The notes: a model not told the origin generated them from the letters alone. A stretch of 34,311 bases of DNA from an uncultured Thiotrichaceae bacterium (GCA_902727985.1 CACVAY010000050.1:1-34311); one strand, 5' to 3'; positions 20,024-29,117 are shown, counted from the first letter of the stretch. Made by a program: numbers and translations.

Positions 20024-20653
20024 ATGCTTACTGTCCGCTACACCATCCTATTAACGCTTGCCTTCTCTCTTATTGCTTGTAGCAACAACGCAAGTCATAT
20101 GCCTAATGTCTTCCAATTACCTGGCGCTGTAGTTGGTTCAGCAATAGATAACGCTGTTTACAACGCACGACGCAACAAAGTCACAGCATTTGTTAAAGAA
20201 CATTATTCTGAGATTCACCAAGATGTTATGGCAAGAGGAGGACAGCACTTACAACAAGCTCTTTTAGTCGCAGAGATTCCTGAAACCAAACACAAGCAGG
20301 TTATACAACAATTGATTAGCGATCAGACTCTGTATTTCAATCCTTCAGAGAAAGTGGCGAATCAACTCATGCATGGTTTTGCCGCTTTGTACCCAGTGAG
20401 CCAAGCAAGCAAAACCATCAATGGATTTAGCTATTCACAGGCACACCAACTAATTGAGAATTATGCGAAGACACACTCAGAAGCATTAAAAGTGGCAATC
20501 CAACAAGGGCAAGGAGATGCCCTTCTCGGATTAACTAAGATACTAAACATCTCAAACTCTGCAACACAACAACAATTCAATGCTTCAGCAAAAGCGGCAT
20601 ATGTAAGGATTTATATTGAGCCACTCGTTGTGTTTTTTATGGTTCAGAAATAA
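20024..20653 (+). CDS. putative lipoprotein of unknown function
   Basis: The 209-residue protein begins with a signal peptide ending in lipobox LIAC (Cys19), so it should be a lipoprotein. Ser at +2 (CSNN) predicts sorting to the outer membrane. The rest is mostly helical and soluble with many Gln and His residues and no cysteine after the lipobox. I recognise no family. The ATG has GGAAG eight bases upstream. It is divergent from the ParB-like gene and convergent with the RNB exoribonuclease gene, with only seven bases between their ends, and appears monocistronic. Confidence 0.75.
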   Translation: MLTVRYTILLTLAFSLIACSNNASHMPNVFQLPGAVVGSAIDNAVYNARRNKVTAFVKEHYSEIHQDVMARGGQHLQQALLVAEIPETKHKQVIQQLISDQTLYFNPSEKVANQLMHGFAALYPVSQASKTINGFSYSQAHQLIENYAKTHSEALKVAIQQGQGDALLGLTKILNISNSATQQQFNASAKAAYVRIYIEPLVVFFMVQK

Positions 20654-20660
20654 CCAGCAA

Positions 20661-22529
20661 TTAATCACTCACAATTTTGAAATGCGCATGCAGATCAGGA
20701 ATATTCACTGATTTCACTTGCATCGTTAGACTGGTATCCAAATCATACGTTTTTTCTTTACGCAGACGTGGCTCCATCGCTATTTCAGGGAGAATGATAT
20801 AGGTTTTACGTTCATCCTGATTCACGACGATAGCCTCGCCTTTCCAATCAGGGTTTTGATGCAGATAAAGTAACGTCCAATGTTGAGTTGAAGTACGTTC
20901 GGCTTTACGCGCAGCAAAAGATCCCTCATCGGCTAAACCAATGCGTTCCACTAAAGCCTCATGATCAAGCATCGGTTGTTCTGTGATAAACGCCCGTAGT
21001 TGTTGATGCACAATCAAATCCAGATAACGTCGCATCGGGCTGGTCACCCGCGTGTAATGTGGCAAGCCTAAGCCGAAATGAGAGTCGGGTTCTGTTGCAT
21101 GACGAGACGCTTTGAAACAACGTCGATACGCATAATGCTCAGATAATTTTTCAGGATGCTGAATCTCTTCAGGCTCAGGCTGAAAAGCAAAAGGAATGGG
21201 AATATTGTTATCTGTCGCAAACTGCGCAATAGCTTCACCCGCCGCCAGCATCGACTCAGCAACTAACTGACGACTACCACCTTTGCTGTAGGGGTGAATC
21301 GAAACCTTGCCTTCTTCATTAACCTTGATATTCACTTCAGGCAAATCAAGCATCGCAGCATTATTATCAAGCCGGCGCTGTTGATAGCGATCTGTAATTG
21401 CTTTCAAATCAGCAAACGTCGTATCTAATTCCTTATCTGCATCATCGTAGGTCGTACGCGTCACTTTAAGCACAGAAAAACAAACGTCTATATCCTCTAA
21501 TTCACCGTTATCAGCAACACGGAAACTAATCGATAGTGCATTGCTTTCATCTTGCAAACCCAAGCCTAAGACTGGCGTTGCTTCCGCAGGTAGCATATGA
21601 ATAGTTTGATCTGGGAGATACACATTCGTGCCTCGTGAACGAGCTTCAATATCCAACTCTGAGTCAGGGGTAACTAAAGATGATGCATCTGCTATATGAA
21701 CCCACAAACGATCACCCTCAAGTGAAATCGCATCATCTGGGTCTTGATTACCCACATCGTCAATTGCCCATGCTTGCAAGTGTCGAAGATCTCGGCGTTC
21801 CGTTTCAACAGGTTCTGGAATGGCTAACTCGGGATTTGTCATTATCACACCATGGCGACGTGGCCAAGGATTATACTCTTCAAGCCAATAACCCAATTTT
21901 ATCAACAAGGCATGAGCCGCTTCAGGAGTTTCAGGTATTCCAACCGTTTTCAGAATCCGACTATTCTCTCGCTCACCACAGGCAACCTGCTCAACTTCGG
22001 TCAAGTCTTTATAATCCGTTTCTTCTATTTGCCCATTTTTGATGCGCGCAATTAGGGAATTCCAATGTTCCTGCTGCTGACGCCTGGCATCACGTTTTTC
22101 TTTTTCAACCTTGACCAAATCCAAAGGGCGGGCCCTGATTTCATCGGGCTCACCTTCAAAGTACAGGTCATCTTTGAGCAAAGCCCAGGTTGACCAAGCG
22201 GTTTGTGGCGTGAAGTCACCAAACAATAATTCCGCTAACTCCTCTAATGGCACGGCTTCGCCATCTAGTAATTCAATGGTTTCTTCCAAACTCTCAAGTG
22301 CTTCTGGCACATTGACATTCAACGTCGAAACATCACTGACTGGCCCAGGATGAATGAACGTAATATCTTTATCTCGTACCCGCTTTATGTGCTTAAAAAA
22401 AAGAATATCGATCTTGTCACTAACAGCGTCAACAATGGCTGGCTTGCTTTTGTAGCAGACCAGAGTGCCTTTTTTATAATCCGTCATTTGATCCGTAGCA
22501 TAATTTTGAGGGTGGATATGATAATGCAT
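20661..22529 (-). CDS. RNB-domain exoribonuclease (RNase II/R family)
   Basis: This is a cytoplasmic 3'-to-5' exoribonuclease-like protein of 622 residues. The N-terminal 240 residues carry helical and small beta domains unlike the paired cold-shock domains of RNase R. The catalytic RNB domain starts near 245 and keeps all four metal-binding aspartates in AIDDVGNQDPDDA (Asp257, 263, 265, 266; spacing as in E. coli RNase II). The RNB C-terminal signature is TSPMRRYLDLIVHQQL. A short beta-rich S1-like tail ends the protein. It is shorter than RNase R and fits the RNase II-like group seen in other gammaproteobacteria. The start is uncertain: ATG at 22487 (MTDYKKGT) has a GGA closer upstream. Confidence 0.88.
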   Translation of the reverse strand: MHYHIHPQNYATDQMTDYKKGTLVCYKSKPAIVDAVSDKIDILFFKHIKRVRDKDITFIHPGPVSDVSTLNVNVPEALESLEETIELLDGEAVPLEELAELLFGDFTPQTAWSTWALLKDDLYFEGEPDEIRARPLDLVKVEKEKRDARRQQQEHWNSLIARIKNGQIEETDYKDLTEVEQVACGERENSRILKTVGIPETPEAAHALLIKLGYWLEEYNPWPRRHGVIMTNPELAIPEPVETERRDLRHLQAWAIDDVGNQDPDDAISLEGDRLWVHIADASSLVTPDSELDIEARSRGTNVYLPDQTIHMLPAEATPVLGLGLQDESNALSISFRVADNGELEDIDVCFSVLKVTRTTYDDADKELDTTFADLKAITDRYQQRRLDNNAAMLDLPEVNIKVNEEGKVSIHPYSKGGSRQLVAESMLAAGEAIAQFATDNNIPIPFAFQPEPEEIQHPEKLSEHYAYRRCFKASRHATEPDSHFGLGLPHYTRVTSPMRRYLDLIVHQQLRAFITEQPMLDHEALVERIGLADEGSFAARKAERTSTQHWTLLYLHQNPDWKGEAIVVNQDERKTYIILPEIAMEPRLRKEKTYDLDTSLTMQVKSVNIPDLHAHFKIVSD

Positions 22530-22732
22530 CAGAAGAAGTTTATCTGTGAATAATCACTAAATAATCAAGGTGAATATCACAAGTGACTTTAATCATACTT
22601 TTCACCATTATAGTAGCCATTAAATTAACTTTTCCTATATCTCTTTTTGGCCATTGATTTATACACACTTCTGTTGCACAATTATTCTACAACTCTAGCA
22701 CGCAGAGTGTCAGATTAGAGTTATCATTTCAA

Positions 22733-23260
22733 ATGGCAGGTGTAATCGTGGCTAGGGCTTTCTTCTTAGTAGGACTTATTGGAGTTTCGTGCTCCATCTC
22801 AACATATGCGAGTGATTTTGGTTTGGCGTCTGAGCTTGATGCTTTTGAACAAAGCGATCAAAAAACAGCCATAAAAATTCATGTTAAACAGAATGTTGTC
22901 GATAATGCATACACCAAGGAACTACTCACAGACCAACACCCTACTGAACAAATCATGGACAAAGATGAGGCGTTTATTGGTATCGACTTTCAACCAAAAA
23001 AACTTCACACCCACGTGCAGCCTCACCCATTTTCATCCGAAAATCAGGATAAAATCGACCCAAGCAAAAAACCATCGTTGCAAAGCAATATTATGCACCA
23101 AGATATTTATGAAGGAAAAATAAGTACTCCCAAGCTTCATAGTGATATGCATTTTCCTTTAAAAGGCGATTGGCCGATTTCTATTGACTACTTATCCGGT
23201 AAACCAAGCAAACGTAATGCTAATGATTCTTTATTGTTTGATACTTCTAAAGACCACTAG
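22733..23260 (+). CDS. exported protein of unknown function
   Basis: The 175-residue product starts with a signal peptide (hydrophobic about residues 7-22, likely cut after TYA or nearby), followed by a polar, His- and Lys-rich chain without evident folded-domain signatures. I recognise no family and it may be lineage-specific. The ATG at 22733 lacks a ribosome binding site. An in-frame GTG at 22748 has AGGTG six bases upstream and still leaves a full signal peptide, so it is a serious alternative start. It stands alone between the RNB gene (divergent) and the ABC exporter operon (convergent). Confidence 0.6.
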   Translation: MAGVIVARAFFLVGLIGVSCSISTYASDFGLASELDAFEQSDQKTAIKIHVKQNVVDNAYTKELLTDQHPTEQIMDKDEAFIGIDFQPKKLHTHVQPHPFSSENQDKIDPSKKPSLQSNIMHQDIYEGKISTPKLHSDMHFPLKGDWPISIDYLSGKPSKRNANDSLLFDTSKDH

Positions 23261-23338
23261 CAGCTTCATAATACAATAATATTCATTCTGATATTTAGAG
23301 AAATAACAGCACTTAACTCGATGTATTATCACACTGAT

Positions 23339-24538
23339 TTATTCGCTACGAAGCGCTTCAACCGGTGCCATAGAGGCCGCTTTCCGTGCTGGAAGTAAAC
23401 CCGCGACCATTCCCGTTGCGATCGCAATAATTTCCGCAAGCAAGACATAATCCCAAGAAACACTCACGGGCAAGGCTGGAATAAAAAAATGCATCAGCCA
23501 AGCAATACTTAAACCCGTCAACATTCCGGCAACTCCCCCTAAACCCGACAAGACTGCCGCCTCAAATAAAAACAATAACGTGATTTGCCGTTTCGAAGCA
23601 CCCAAGGCACGCAACAGGCCGATTTCTTTTATACGCTCGTTCACTGCAATACTCATAATAGTGAAAATGCCAACGCCTCCAACCAATAGAGAAATACTAC
23701 CCAAGCCAGCCACAACCGCTGTTAAGATCGTGAGAATTGAACCTAACGTTCCAAGAATGTCGGTTTGCGAGGTAATCGTAAAATCTTCACCACCGTGACG
23801 TTCGATAAGGTATTTTTTGATACGTTCAACAATCTGTTTTTCATCACGCCCAGCCGCATATAATAGATCAACTTCCATCAAGCTTTCACGATTATAGAGC
23901 GACATCGCGCGATACACAGGAATATACACGATGTCATCCATATCAAAACCCAGCACCTGCCCTTTACTTTCCATCACGCCAATGACACGAAAACGTTCTT
24001 GCCCGATGCGGATGAATTCTCCCAAGGGGTTTCTGCCAGGGAACAACTCTTGTTTAATCTTATAACCGATAACAGCAAGGTTACGTGCTTGTTCTAGTTT
24101 CTCATTGGGCAAAAACCTCCCCTGTGCCACATTGATTTTCCACGTCTGAGGTACTTCATGATTGACACCAATAACAAATGTCCAACGTGTACGATTCCCA
24201 TGCTCGACGGGTGAATTTCCTTGCACCACTGGCACACTACTTCGCACATTTGGAATACGTCGCAGACCTTCCGCATCTTCTAATGAAAGTGGTCGTATAT
24301 TGCTAATAACGGCACCTGAAACGCCCATGGTTGTCGTTTTACCAGGATTGACAGCAATGATATGCGCCCCAAACTGCGTAAATTGCCCCAGCATATAATC
24401 CTGTGCGCCGCCGCCTAAAGCAGTTAGCAATACCACCGCCGCAATTCCGACGGCAATACCTAAGGCAGTAAGATACGTTCGTAAACGGCTAAAGCGTAAA
24501 CTGGAAAATGCCAGCATGGCGTAATCAGCAGTGCGCAT
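23339..24538 (-). CDS. MacB/FtsX-type ABC transporter permease, second
   Basis: This is an inner-membrane permease of the type VII (MacB/LolCE) ABC group, 399 residues. It has an N-terminal membrane helix (about 17-40), a periplasmic MacB_PCD domain (about 45-240) and a C-terminal FtsX domain with three helices (starting near 270, 325 and 360) holding GLLRALGASKRQI. These machines do not move substrate through the membrane but use ATP to act on periplasmic or envelope molecules. It is the last gene of the four-gene operon, 12 bases after the other permease gene. The two permeases are related but clearly different and probably form a heterodimer. Confidence 0.92.
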   Translation of the reverse strand: MRTADYAMLAFSSLRFSRLRTYLTALGIAVGIAAVVLLTALGGGAQDYMLGQFTQFGAHIIAVNPGKTTTMGVSGAVISNIRPLSLEDAEGLRRIPNVRSSVPVVQGNSPVEHGNRTRWTFVIGVNHEVPQTWKINVAQGRFLPNEKLEQARNLAVIGYKIKQELFPGRNPLGEFIRIGQERFRVIGVMESKGQVLGFDMDDIVYIPVYRAMSLYNRESLMEVDLLYAAGRDEKQIVERIKKYLIERHGGEDFTITSQTDILGTLGSILTILTAVVAGLGSISLLVGGVGIFTIMSIAVNERIKEIGLLRALGASKRQITLLFLFEAAVLSGLGGVAGMLTGLSIAWLMHFFIPALPVSVSWDYVLLAEIIAIATGMVAGLLPARKAASMAPVEALRSE

Positions 24539-24550
24539 AGAAGCTCTCCA

Positions 24551-25756
24551 TTATTTCCCTGACAAGGCGATGACTGGATTGAGTTTGGCGGCTTGACGCG
24601 CAGGAATACTGCCAAACACCAAGCCTGTCACAACCGTTACCAATAATGCAGCACCAATTGCCCACATTGGTGTTTGTACGGGGAAATCCGCAATCCAGAA
24701 CGTCACCATTTTTGCGCTGAATAGACCCAGCGCTAAACCGATCAATCCTCCTGCCAACGAAAGCATCAATGCTTCACTCAGAAATAGCGTCATCACCTGT
24801 CGTGTGGGTGCTCCCAATGCTTTTAACAGGCCAATTTCAGCCTTACGCTGGCTCACAGAAACCAGCATCACATTCATAATCAGAATGCCCGCGACAATAA
24901 GGCTAATAGCGGCAACTCCTGCTACTGCCCACGTCAGTGTTTTCAAAATACCATCGAAGGTTTTGAGCAATGCATCCTGACGTAAAATCGTCACATCATC
25001 ATCGCCATCATGACGAGCCCGAATGATCTTGATAACATCTTTCTCCGCCTGATCTAAGGCTTCCTTACTCCGCGCCTTTACAATAATACGGTACAGCGAA
25101 GGGATATTGAATAAGCTCTGGGCACTTGCAACGGGAATGATCACCACATCTTTCATATCCATGCCGATAGACTGTCCCTCAGAACTCAGCACTCCAATCA
25201 CTCGAAAACGATGATCACCAACACGAATCCACTCTCCCACAGGATGCTTTTTGCCAAACAACTCCTTGGCTAAGGTTTCGCCTAGCACACTGATAGATAC
25301 GGCATCACGCGGATCAGCCTCAGGTAAGAATTGCCCTTTCAGAATCTTCAACTCCACGGCATCGAACAACTCATTGTTGGTGCCAAAAACCATGACCTCA
25401 CGCTCTCTTGCTCCATAAGAAACCGGTGCTGCGCCGGTAACATTAGGGCTGACATATTGTACTGAACGACTGCGTTTCAAAGCGAGAGCATCATCAATTG
25501 TTAAATCACGTGGCGAAGTTCCCAAAAGCGGCGGGAGACCTCCTGTGGTTTCTGTTCTGCCTGGTAATACGAATAAAAGATGCGAACCCAACATCTGAAA
25601 TTGACCAACCACATACTGTCGAGCTCCCTCACCTAAGGTGGTAAGAATAATCACCGAAGCTACACCAATCGACATAGCCAATAAAATCAAACCAGTACGC
25701 ATTGGGTAAGCGGTTAAGGCGCGACCACTAAACTGTAAGTTGTCGCTCGCTCTCAT
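24551..25756 (-). CDS. MacB/FtsX-type ABC transporter permease, first
   Basis: A 401-residue relative of the preceding permease with the same plan: an N-terminal helix (about 20-42), a MacB_PCD periplasmic domain, and a C-terminal FtsX domain with three helices and the coupling motif GLLKALGAPTRQV. Its ATG overlaps the stop codon of the ATPase gene by four bases, so the two are translationally coupled. With the ATPase and the adaptor it makes a MacAB-like envelope export or extraction system. Unlike true MacB, the ATPase is a separate protein. Substrate unknown. Confidence 0.92.
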   Translation of the reverse strand: MRASDNLQFSGRALTAYPMRTGLILLAMSIGVASVIILTTLGEGARQYVVGQFQMLGSHLLFVLPGRTETTGGLPPLLGTSPRDLTIDDALALKRSRSVQYVSPNVTGAAPVSYGAREREVMVFGTNNELFDAVELKILKGQFLPEADPRDAVSISVLGETLAKELFGKKHPVGEWIRVGDHRFRVIGVLSSEGQSIGMDMKDVVIIPVASAQSLFNIPSLYRIIVKARSKEALDQAEKDVIKIIRARHDGDDDVTILRQDALLKTFDGILKTLTWAVAGVAAISLIVAGILIMNVMLVSVSQRKAEIGLLKALGAPTRQVMTLFLSEALMLSLAGGLIGLALGLFSAKMVTFWIADFPVQTPMWAIGAALLVTVVTGLVFGSIPARQAAKLNPVIALSGK

Positions 25757-26448
25757 GTTGCGCTTTCATTTGATCGCGAACTTTCATCCTGAACAATCTT
25801 GCCATCCAACATGCGAATGCGTCGGTGCGCACGTCTACCCAACGCCACATCATGCGTAACCACAACCAAAGTAATACCACTCACATTCAACGCTTCTAAA
25901 ATCTTAACCACCTCGGTGCCTGAATGTGTATCCAGATTTCCAGTGGGCTCATCGGCTAATAACATCGGTGGTTTGAGAATCATTGCCCGCGCGATTGCTA
26001 CACGTTGCTGTTGTCCTCCTGATAATTGTTTTGGCAAATGATGGGCTCGATCAGATAAGCCTAAATCCGCTAAAACTTTTGTCGATCGTTTACGACGTTC
26101 AGCAGGTGACATTCCCATCAACATCAGCGGCAACTCCAAATTCCCTGCGGCAGTGAGACGTGGAATAAGATGAAAGGATTGGAAAATAAAGCCAATATTT
26201 TCACGTCGAAAAGCAGCTCGTTTCTCTTCGGATAAAGTTGTCAGTTCTTTACCTTGGAATTGATAGCTTCCGGAATTCGGCTCATCCAGTAAACCCAGCA
26301 TATTCAGCAAGGTCGATTTCCCCGAACCAGATGCTCCCATAATGCTGATGTATTCACCCTTGGCAATATCCAGCGTTACATGATCCAGCGCATGTACGGT
26401 TTCATCACCCACCACAAATGAGCGGCAAATATCCTGCAACTCAATCAT
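25753..26448 (-). CDS. ABC transporter ATPase, MacB/LolD type
   Basis: A 231-residue nucleotide-binding protein. Walker A is GASGSGKS (38-45), the signature is [14 protein letters not shown], Walker B is MLLADEPTGNLD, and a switch His lies in VVTHD. The sequence between Walker A and the signature (FQSFHLIPRLTAAGNLELPL) is typical of the LolD/MacB group. It overlaps the adaptor gene by eight bases and the first permease gene by four, so all are on one transcript. It powers the two FtsX permeases. Confidence 0.95.
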   Translation of the reverse strand: MIELQDICRSFVVGDETVHALDHVTLDIAKGEYISIMGASGSGKSTLLNMLGLLDEPNSGSYQFQGKELTTLSEEKRAAFRRENIGFIFQSFHLIPRLTAAGNLELPLMLMGMSPAERRKRSTKVLADLGLSDRAHHLPKQLSGGQQQRVAIARAMILKPPMLLADEPTGNLDTHSGTEVVKILEALNVSGITLVVVTHDVALGRRAHRRIRMLDGKIVQDESSRSNESAT

Positions 26449-27616
26449 TATTTGGAGCCTCGTTTGCTGGTACGGCCTTAGTATCTAATTCAACCAAGGC
26501 ACCTTCTTTCACACCTTCCACACCTAAAGAAGTGACCAGTTGCTCGCCCTCTTTCAAGCCAGCAACAATCTCGGTAAAACTCCAATTGTGCAACCCTTTC
26601 TTGACCATTCGCTTCTCTAGCATTTTGCTATTTGGGTTAAATACCAAAACATGCGTGTCATCGAGAAAGGCTTCACTGGGAATACGTAATACATTTTGAT
26701 GTGTTTGCAGAACAATATCAGCATCCGCACTGTAGCCAACCAACAGAGCATCTAAATCAATAACATGTTTGAACTCCAGCTCAAGATCGACGGTACGCGC
26801 CTGCTTTTCTCTATCCACCACATACGAGCCCATTCTTGACACCTCAGCTTCGAATACACGACCACGCCACGCATCTAGTGTGACGCGTGCATGCATGCCC
26901 ATTTTCACTTTTGGCGCATCAACCTCATCAATCGGCACACTCACCAAAAAACAACCGGGTTCAATCAAATCAATAACAGGTGGCGTCAAAATTCCTGGAG
27001 GTGAAGGCGTCACATATTCATTGAGTTCACCGTTGATTTTCGCAACTACGCCATCAAAAGGTGCATACAAAATAGTGCGTAACAGCAAAGTCTCTGATGC
27101 CGCCAGACGCGCTCTTGCTACCGAGATATTCGATTTTGCGGCCTTGCAATTCGCCCTATGTACTTCAGCCCCAGTACTCACACGATCAAACTCTTCTTGG
27201 GATATTGTGCCCGCGCGACGTAAACGTATAGCACGGTCAGCGTTTCGCTTCGCGACTTCCGCTTGCAAACAAGTCGCTACAGCCGCATCCTGAGCAGCCT
27301 CAATGGCCTTTTCGTTATAGGTAACTTCAGCTTTTAAGTCCTCATTCCAGACTCTCAACAGCACCGCGTCTTTTTTTGCGAAATTACCTTCCTTAAAAGG
27401 TAAATCACTAATCTGCCCCCCAATGGATGGCGACAGCATAGCCCGCCGACAGGCTTTAATCGTACCCGCTCGTGTATTTGCAATAGTCGCCTCAACATCC
27501 CCCTTCTGCACGCTCGTCACCGTTACAGTAATAACCTCAGGATGTATTTTCTTCCAATACCAAGCATACGCAACAGCACCCACCAGAAGTGGAATAACAA
27601 TGTATGAAAGTCGCAT
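26441..27616 (-). CDS. HlyD/MacA-type periplasmic adaptor protein
   Basis: This is a membrane-fusion protein of 391 residues anchored by one N-terminal helix (about 5-20). A barrel-sandwich (lipoyl-like) domain is split by an alpha-helical hairpin (about 85-175, Ala/Arg-rich with heptad-like spacing). Beta-barrel and membrane-proximal domains follow (about 220-380). It should link the MacB-like permeases to an outer-membrane channel of TolC type, which is not encoded here. It is the first gene of the operon with AAGGAG seven bases before the ATG, divergent from nikR. Confidence 0.92.
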   Translation of the reverse strand: MRLSYIVIPLLVGAVAYAWYWKKIHPEVITVTVTSVQKGDVEATIANTRAGTIKACRRAMLSPSIGGQISDLPFKEGNFAKKDAVLLRVWNEDLKAEVTYNEKAIEAAQDAAVATCLQAEVAKRNADRAIRLRRAGTISQEEFDRVSTGAEVHRANCKAAKSNISVARARLAASETLLLRTILYAPFDGVVAKINGELNEYVTPSPPGILTPPVIDLIEPGCFLVSVPIDEVDAPKVKMGMHARVTLDAWRGRVFEAEVSRMGSYVVDREKQARTVDLELEFKHVIDLDALLVGYSADADIVLQTHQNVLRIPSEAFLDDTHVLVFNPNSKMLEKRMVKKGLHNWSFTEIVAGLKEGEQLVTSLGVEGVKEGALVELDTKAVPANEAPNND

Positions 27617-27732
27617 TTATTCTCCTTGTCTCTACACTGAGGATAGTGCAAACATCTATTTATTCATGGATACAAAACAGCTTGGTTAGCTATAGACCAC
27701 TAGAACTCTCTCAAAAGGAAATTTTTTACTGT

Positions 27733-27748
27733 GAGGATTGCTATCCTC
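27733..27748. other. inverted repeat in the adaptor/nikR divergent region
   Basis: GAGGAT-TGCT-ATCCTC is a perfect 6-bp inverted repeat with a 4-base spacer, about 125 bases upstream of the nikR ATG and 117 upstream of the adaptor gene. It may be an operator for either operon or a small hairpin. No regulator is assigned. Confidence 0.35.
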
Positions 27749-27827
27749 TTTGCGGTAAGGTGAATGATTTGTGAGTATCAGGTCGACCACCTACTATTTG
27801 GAAATAATGATTGTCTGTATCCTGCGC

Positions 27828-27840
27828 ATCATGTAATGAT
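27828..27840. promoter_or_regulatory. ATCAT-GTA-ATGAT palindrome before nikR
   Basis: A perfect 5-bp inverted repeat with a 3-base centre lies 34 bases upstream of the nikR ATG. Its position would suit autoregulation by a repressor, but it does not match the E. coli NikR operator (GTATGA, 16 bases, TCATAC). Function is inferred only from position. Confidence 0.3.
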
Positions 27841-27873
27841 AATTCGCTCTTATTGCTTGGTTTTTTAGATAAC

Positions 27874-28359
27874 ATGGAACGTATTACAATTTCTTTAGAA
27901 GATGAACTTGCTGTTCAGTTTAAAGCTTTTATTAATGAACGAGGTTACAAAAATCGCTCAGAAGCGATAAGGGATCTGATCCGAGAAAAAATTGAAAATG
28001 AACGGCTTGAACAAACAGAAGGTACCTGTATAGGAACATTGACTTATTTATATGATCACCACGAAAGGGAATTAGCCAAGCGTTTAACGCAGGAGCATCA
28101 TCACCATCATGATTTAAGTATTTCAACGCTCCATGTACATTTAGATCATGATAACTGTATGGAAACAGTTATCGTCAAAGGAAATATTAACGAAGTTCAA
28201 GAGTTTGCAAATAATGTTATCTCGCAATCAGGTGTTCGGCACGGAAAGCTTTATCTGATTCCTGTAGAGATGAAAAATAAGCATCATATTCATGGAGACC
28301 ATGCTCCTAAAGATGATCAGAAAGGACATTCCCACGAGCACATATCACCAAAATCTTAA
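27874..28359 (+). CDS. nikR: nickel-responsive transcriptional regulator NikR, with His-rich tail
   Basis: NikR is a ribbon-helix-helix repressor of nickel uptake genes. The N-terminal DNA-binding domain is MERITISLEDELAVQF and onwards (1-45), followed by the ACT-like nickel-binding domain. All four E. coli nickel ligands occur at the same residue numbers: His76 (within a run of five His), His87, His89 and Cys95. The frame can be extended to a TTG at 27811, but the family N-terminus shows that the ATG at 27874 is the start. At 161 residues it exceeds the usual 130-140. The extra C-terminal tail (about 134-161) contains seven histidines and could store or sense metal. It is convergent with hupE. 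Confidence 0.95.
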   Translation: MERITISLEDELAVQFKAFINERGYKNRSEAIRDLIREKIENERLEQTEGTCIGTLTYLYDHHERELAKRLTQEHHHHHDLSISTLHVHLDHDNCMETVIVKGNINEVQEFANNVISQSGVRHGKLYLIPVEMKNKHHIHGDHAPKDDQKGHSHEHISPKS

Positions 28360-28424
28360 GAAAGCTCTGCATCATTTTATTTCTGAAAAAATGAGTCACG
28401 AAGAAATTTGCGGCTGCTTACATA

Positions 28425-28468
28425 TGATTAGTAACCAGACCTCTACTTAGACGCCTAGTTACTAATCA
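28425..28468. other. 11-bp perfect inverted repeat between nikR and hupE
   Basis: TGATTAGTAAC (28425-28435) and GTTACTAATCA (28458-28468) are perfect inverted repeats 22 bases apart, between the convergent ends of nikR and hupE. It can form a long AT-rich stem and may be a bidirectional transcription end, although T-runs are weak. A binding site for a dimer is possible. Confidence 0.5.
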
Positions 28469-28476
28469 GATATTCC

Positions 28477-29070
28477 TTAAATTGCTCCTGTCAGGAAACC
28501 AACACCCGCCATAGCAATAAGACCACCGCCGGCTCGTAGAATTATGTCGCCTTTTGGCAAGCGAATCACTTCGCCAAATGCAATACCTGCCAAGTGGAGT
28601 AAACCTGTTGAAATAACAAACCCCGCACTGTAAGCCAATGGACTAACAGCTCCAGGTAATTCGGTTCCGTGCGCATGTCCATGGAAAATCGCAAAAGCCC
28701 CAACGATAACGGCAGCAACCCAAAGAGGTGCTTTTGTTGCAAAAACAATCAATAACCCAAGGACAATAGAGGAAACAGCAATACCCGTTTCAATGGCTGG
28801 AATTGGCACACCTAAAATTCCCAGAACTCCACCAAATGCCATTATCAGTGGAAATACAACTGGTAAAATCCAAATAGCTGGGCGACCAAGAAAAGCCCCC
28901 CAAATACCGACGGCAACCATTGCTGTCACATGATCCCAACCAAACAGGGGGTGCGTAAAACCACTAATAAAACCACTGCCACTATCGGCTCCAGAGTGAG
29001 CCATCGCAACTGATATGGTTGCGACAAGCAACACAAGAGTTTTGCTTACAAACTTCCCTAATAAAAACAT
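28477..29070 (-). CDS. hupE: HupE/UreJ-family nickel permease
   Basis: This is an inner-membrane secondary nickel (or cobalt) transporter of 197 residues with a cleavable N-terminal segment (cut after AMA, about residue 24) followed by His at the mature N-terminus. It then has about six helices. The two HupE hallmarks are present: HPLFGWDH (His40, Asp46, His47) in the first helix and FHGHAHGTE (129-137) in a later one. Both are proposed metal-binding motifs. The ATG has GGAGT about eight bases upstream. NikR next door supports nickel as substrate. Confidence 0.92.
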   Translation of the reverse strand: MFLLGKFVSKTLVLLVATISVAMAHSGADSGSGFISGFTHPLFGWDHVTAMVAVGIWGAFLGRPAIWILPVVFPLIMAFGGVLGILGVPIPAIETGIAVSSIVLGLLIVFATKAPLWVAAVIVGAFAIFHGHAHGTELPGAVSPLAYSAGFVISTGLLHLAGIAFGEVIRLPKGDIILRAGGGLIAMAGVGFLTGAI

Positions 29071-29117
29071 TCAAATACTCCATGGAAAAAGATACGGAAG
29101 AATTATAGCTCTAAATT

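Noticed and set aside
27811-27873. 21-residue N-terminal extension of NikR from a TTG
   Set aside because: The NikR family begins at MERITISL, and the extension has no ribosome binding site and is not conserved in the family.
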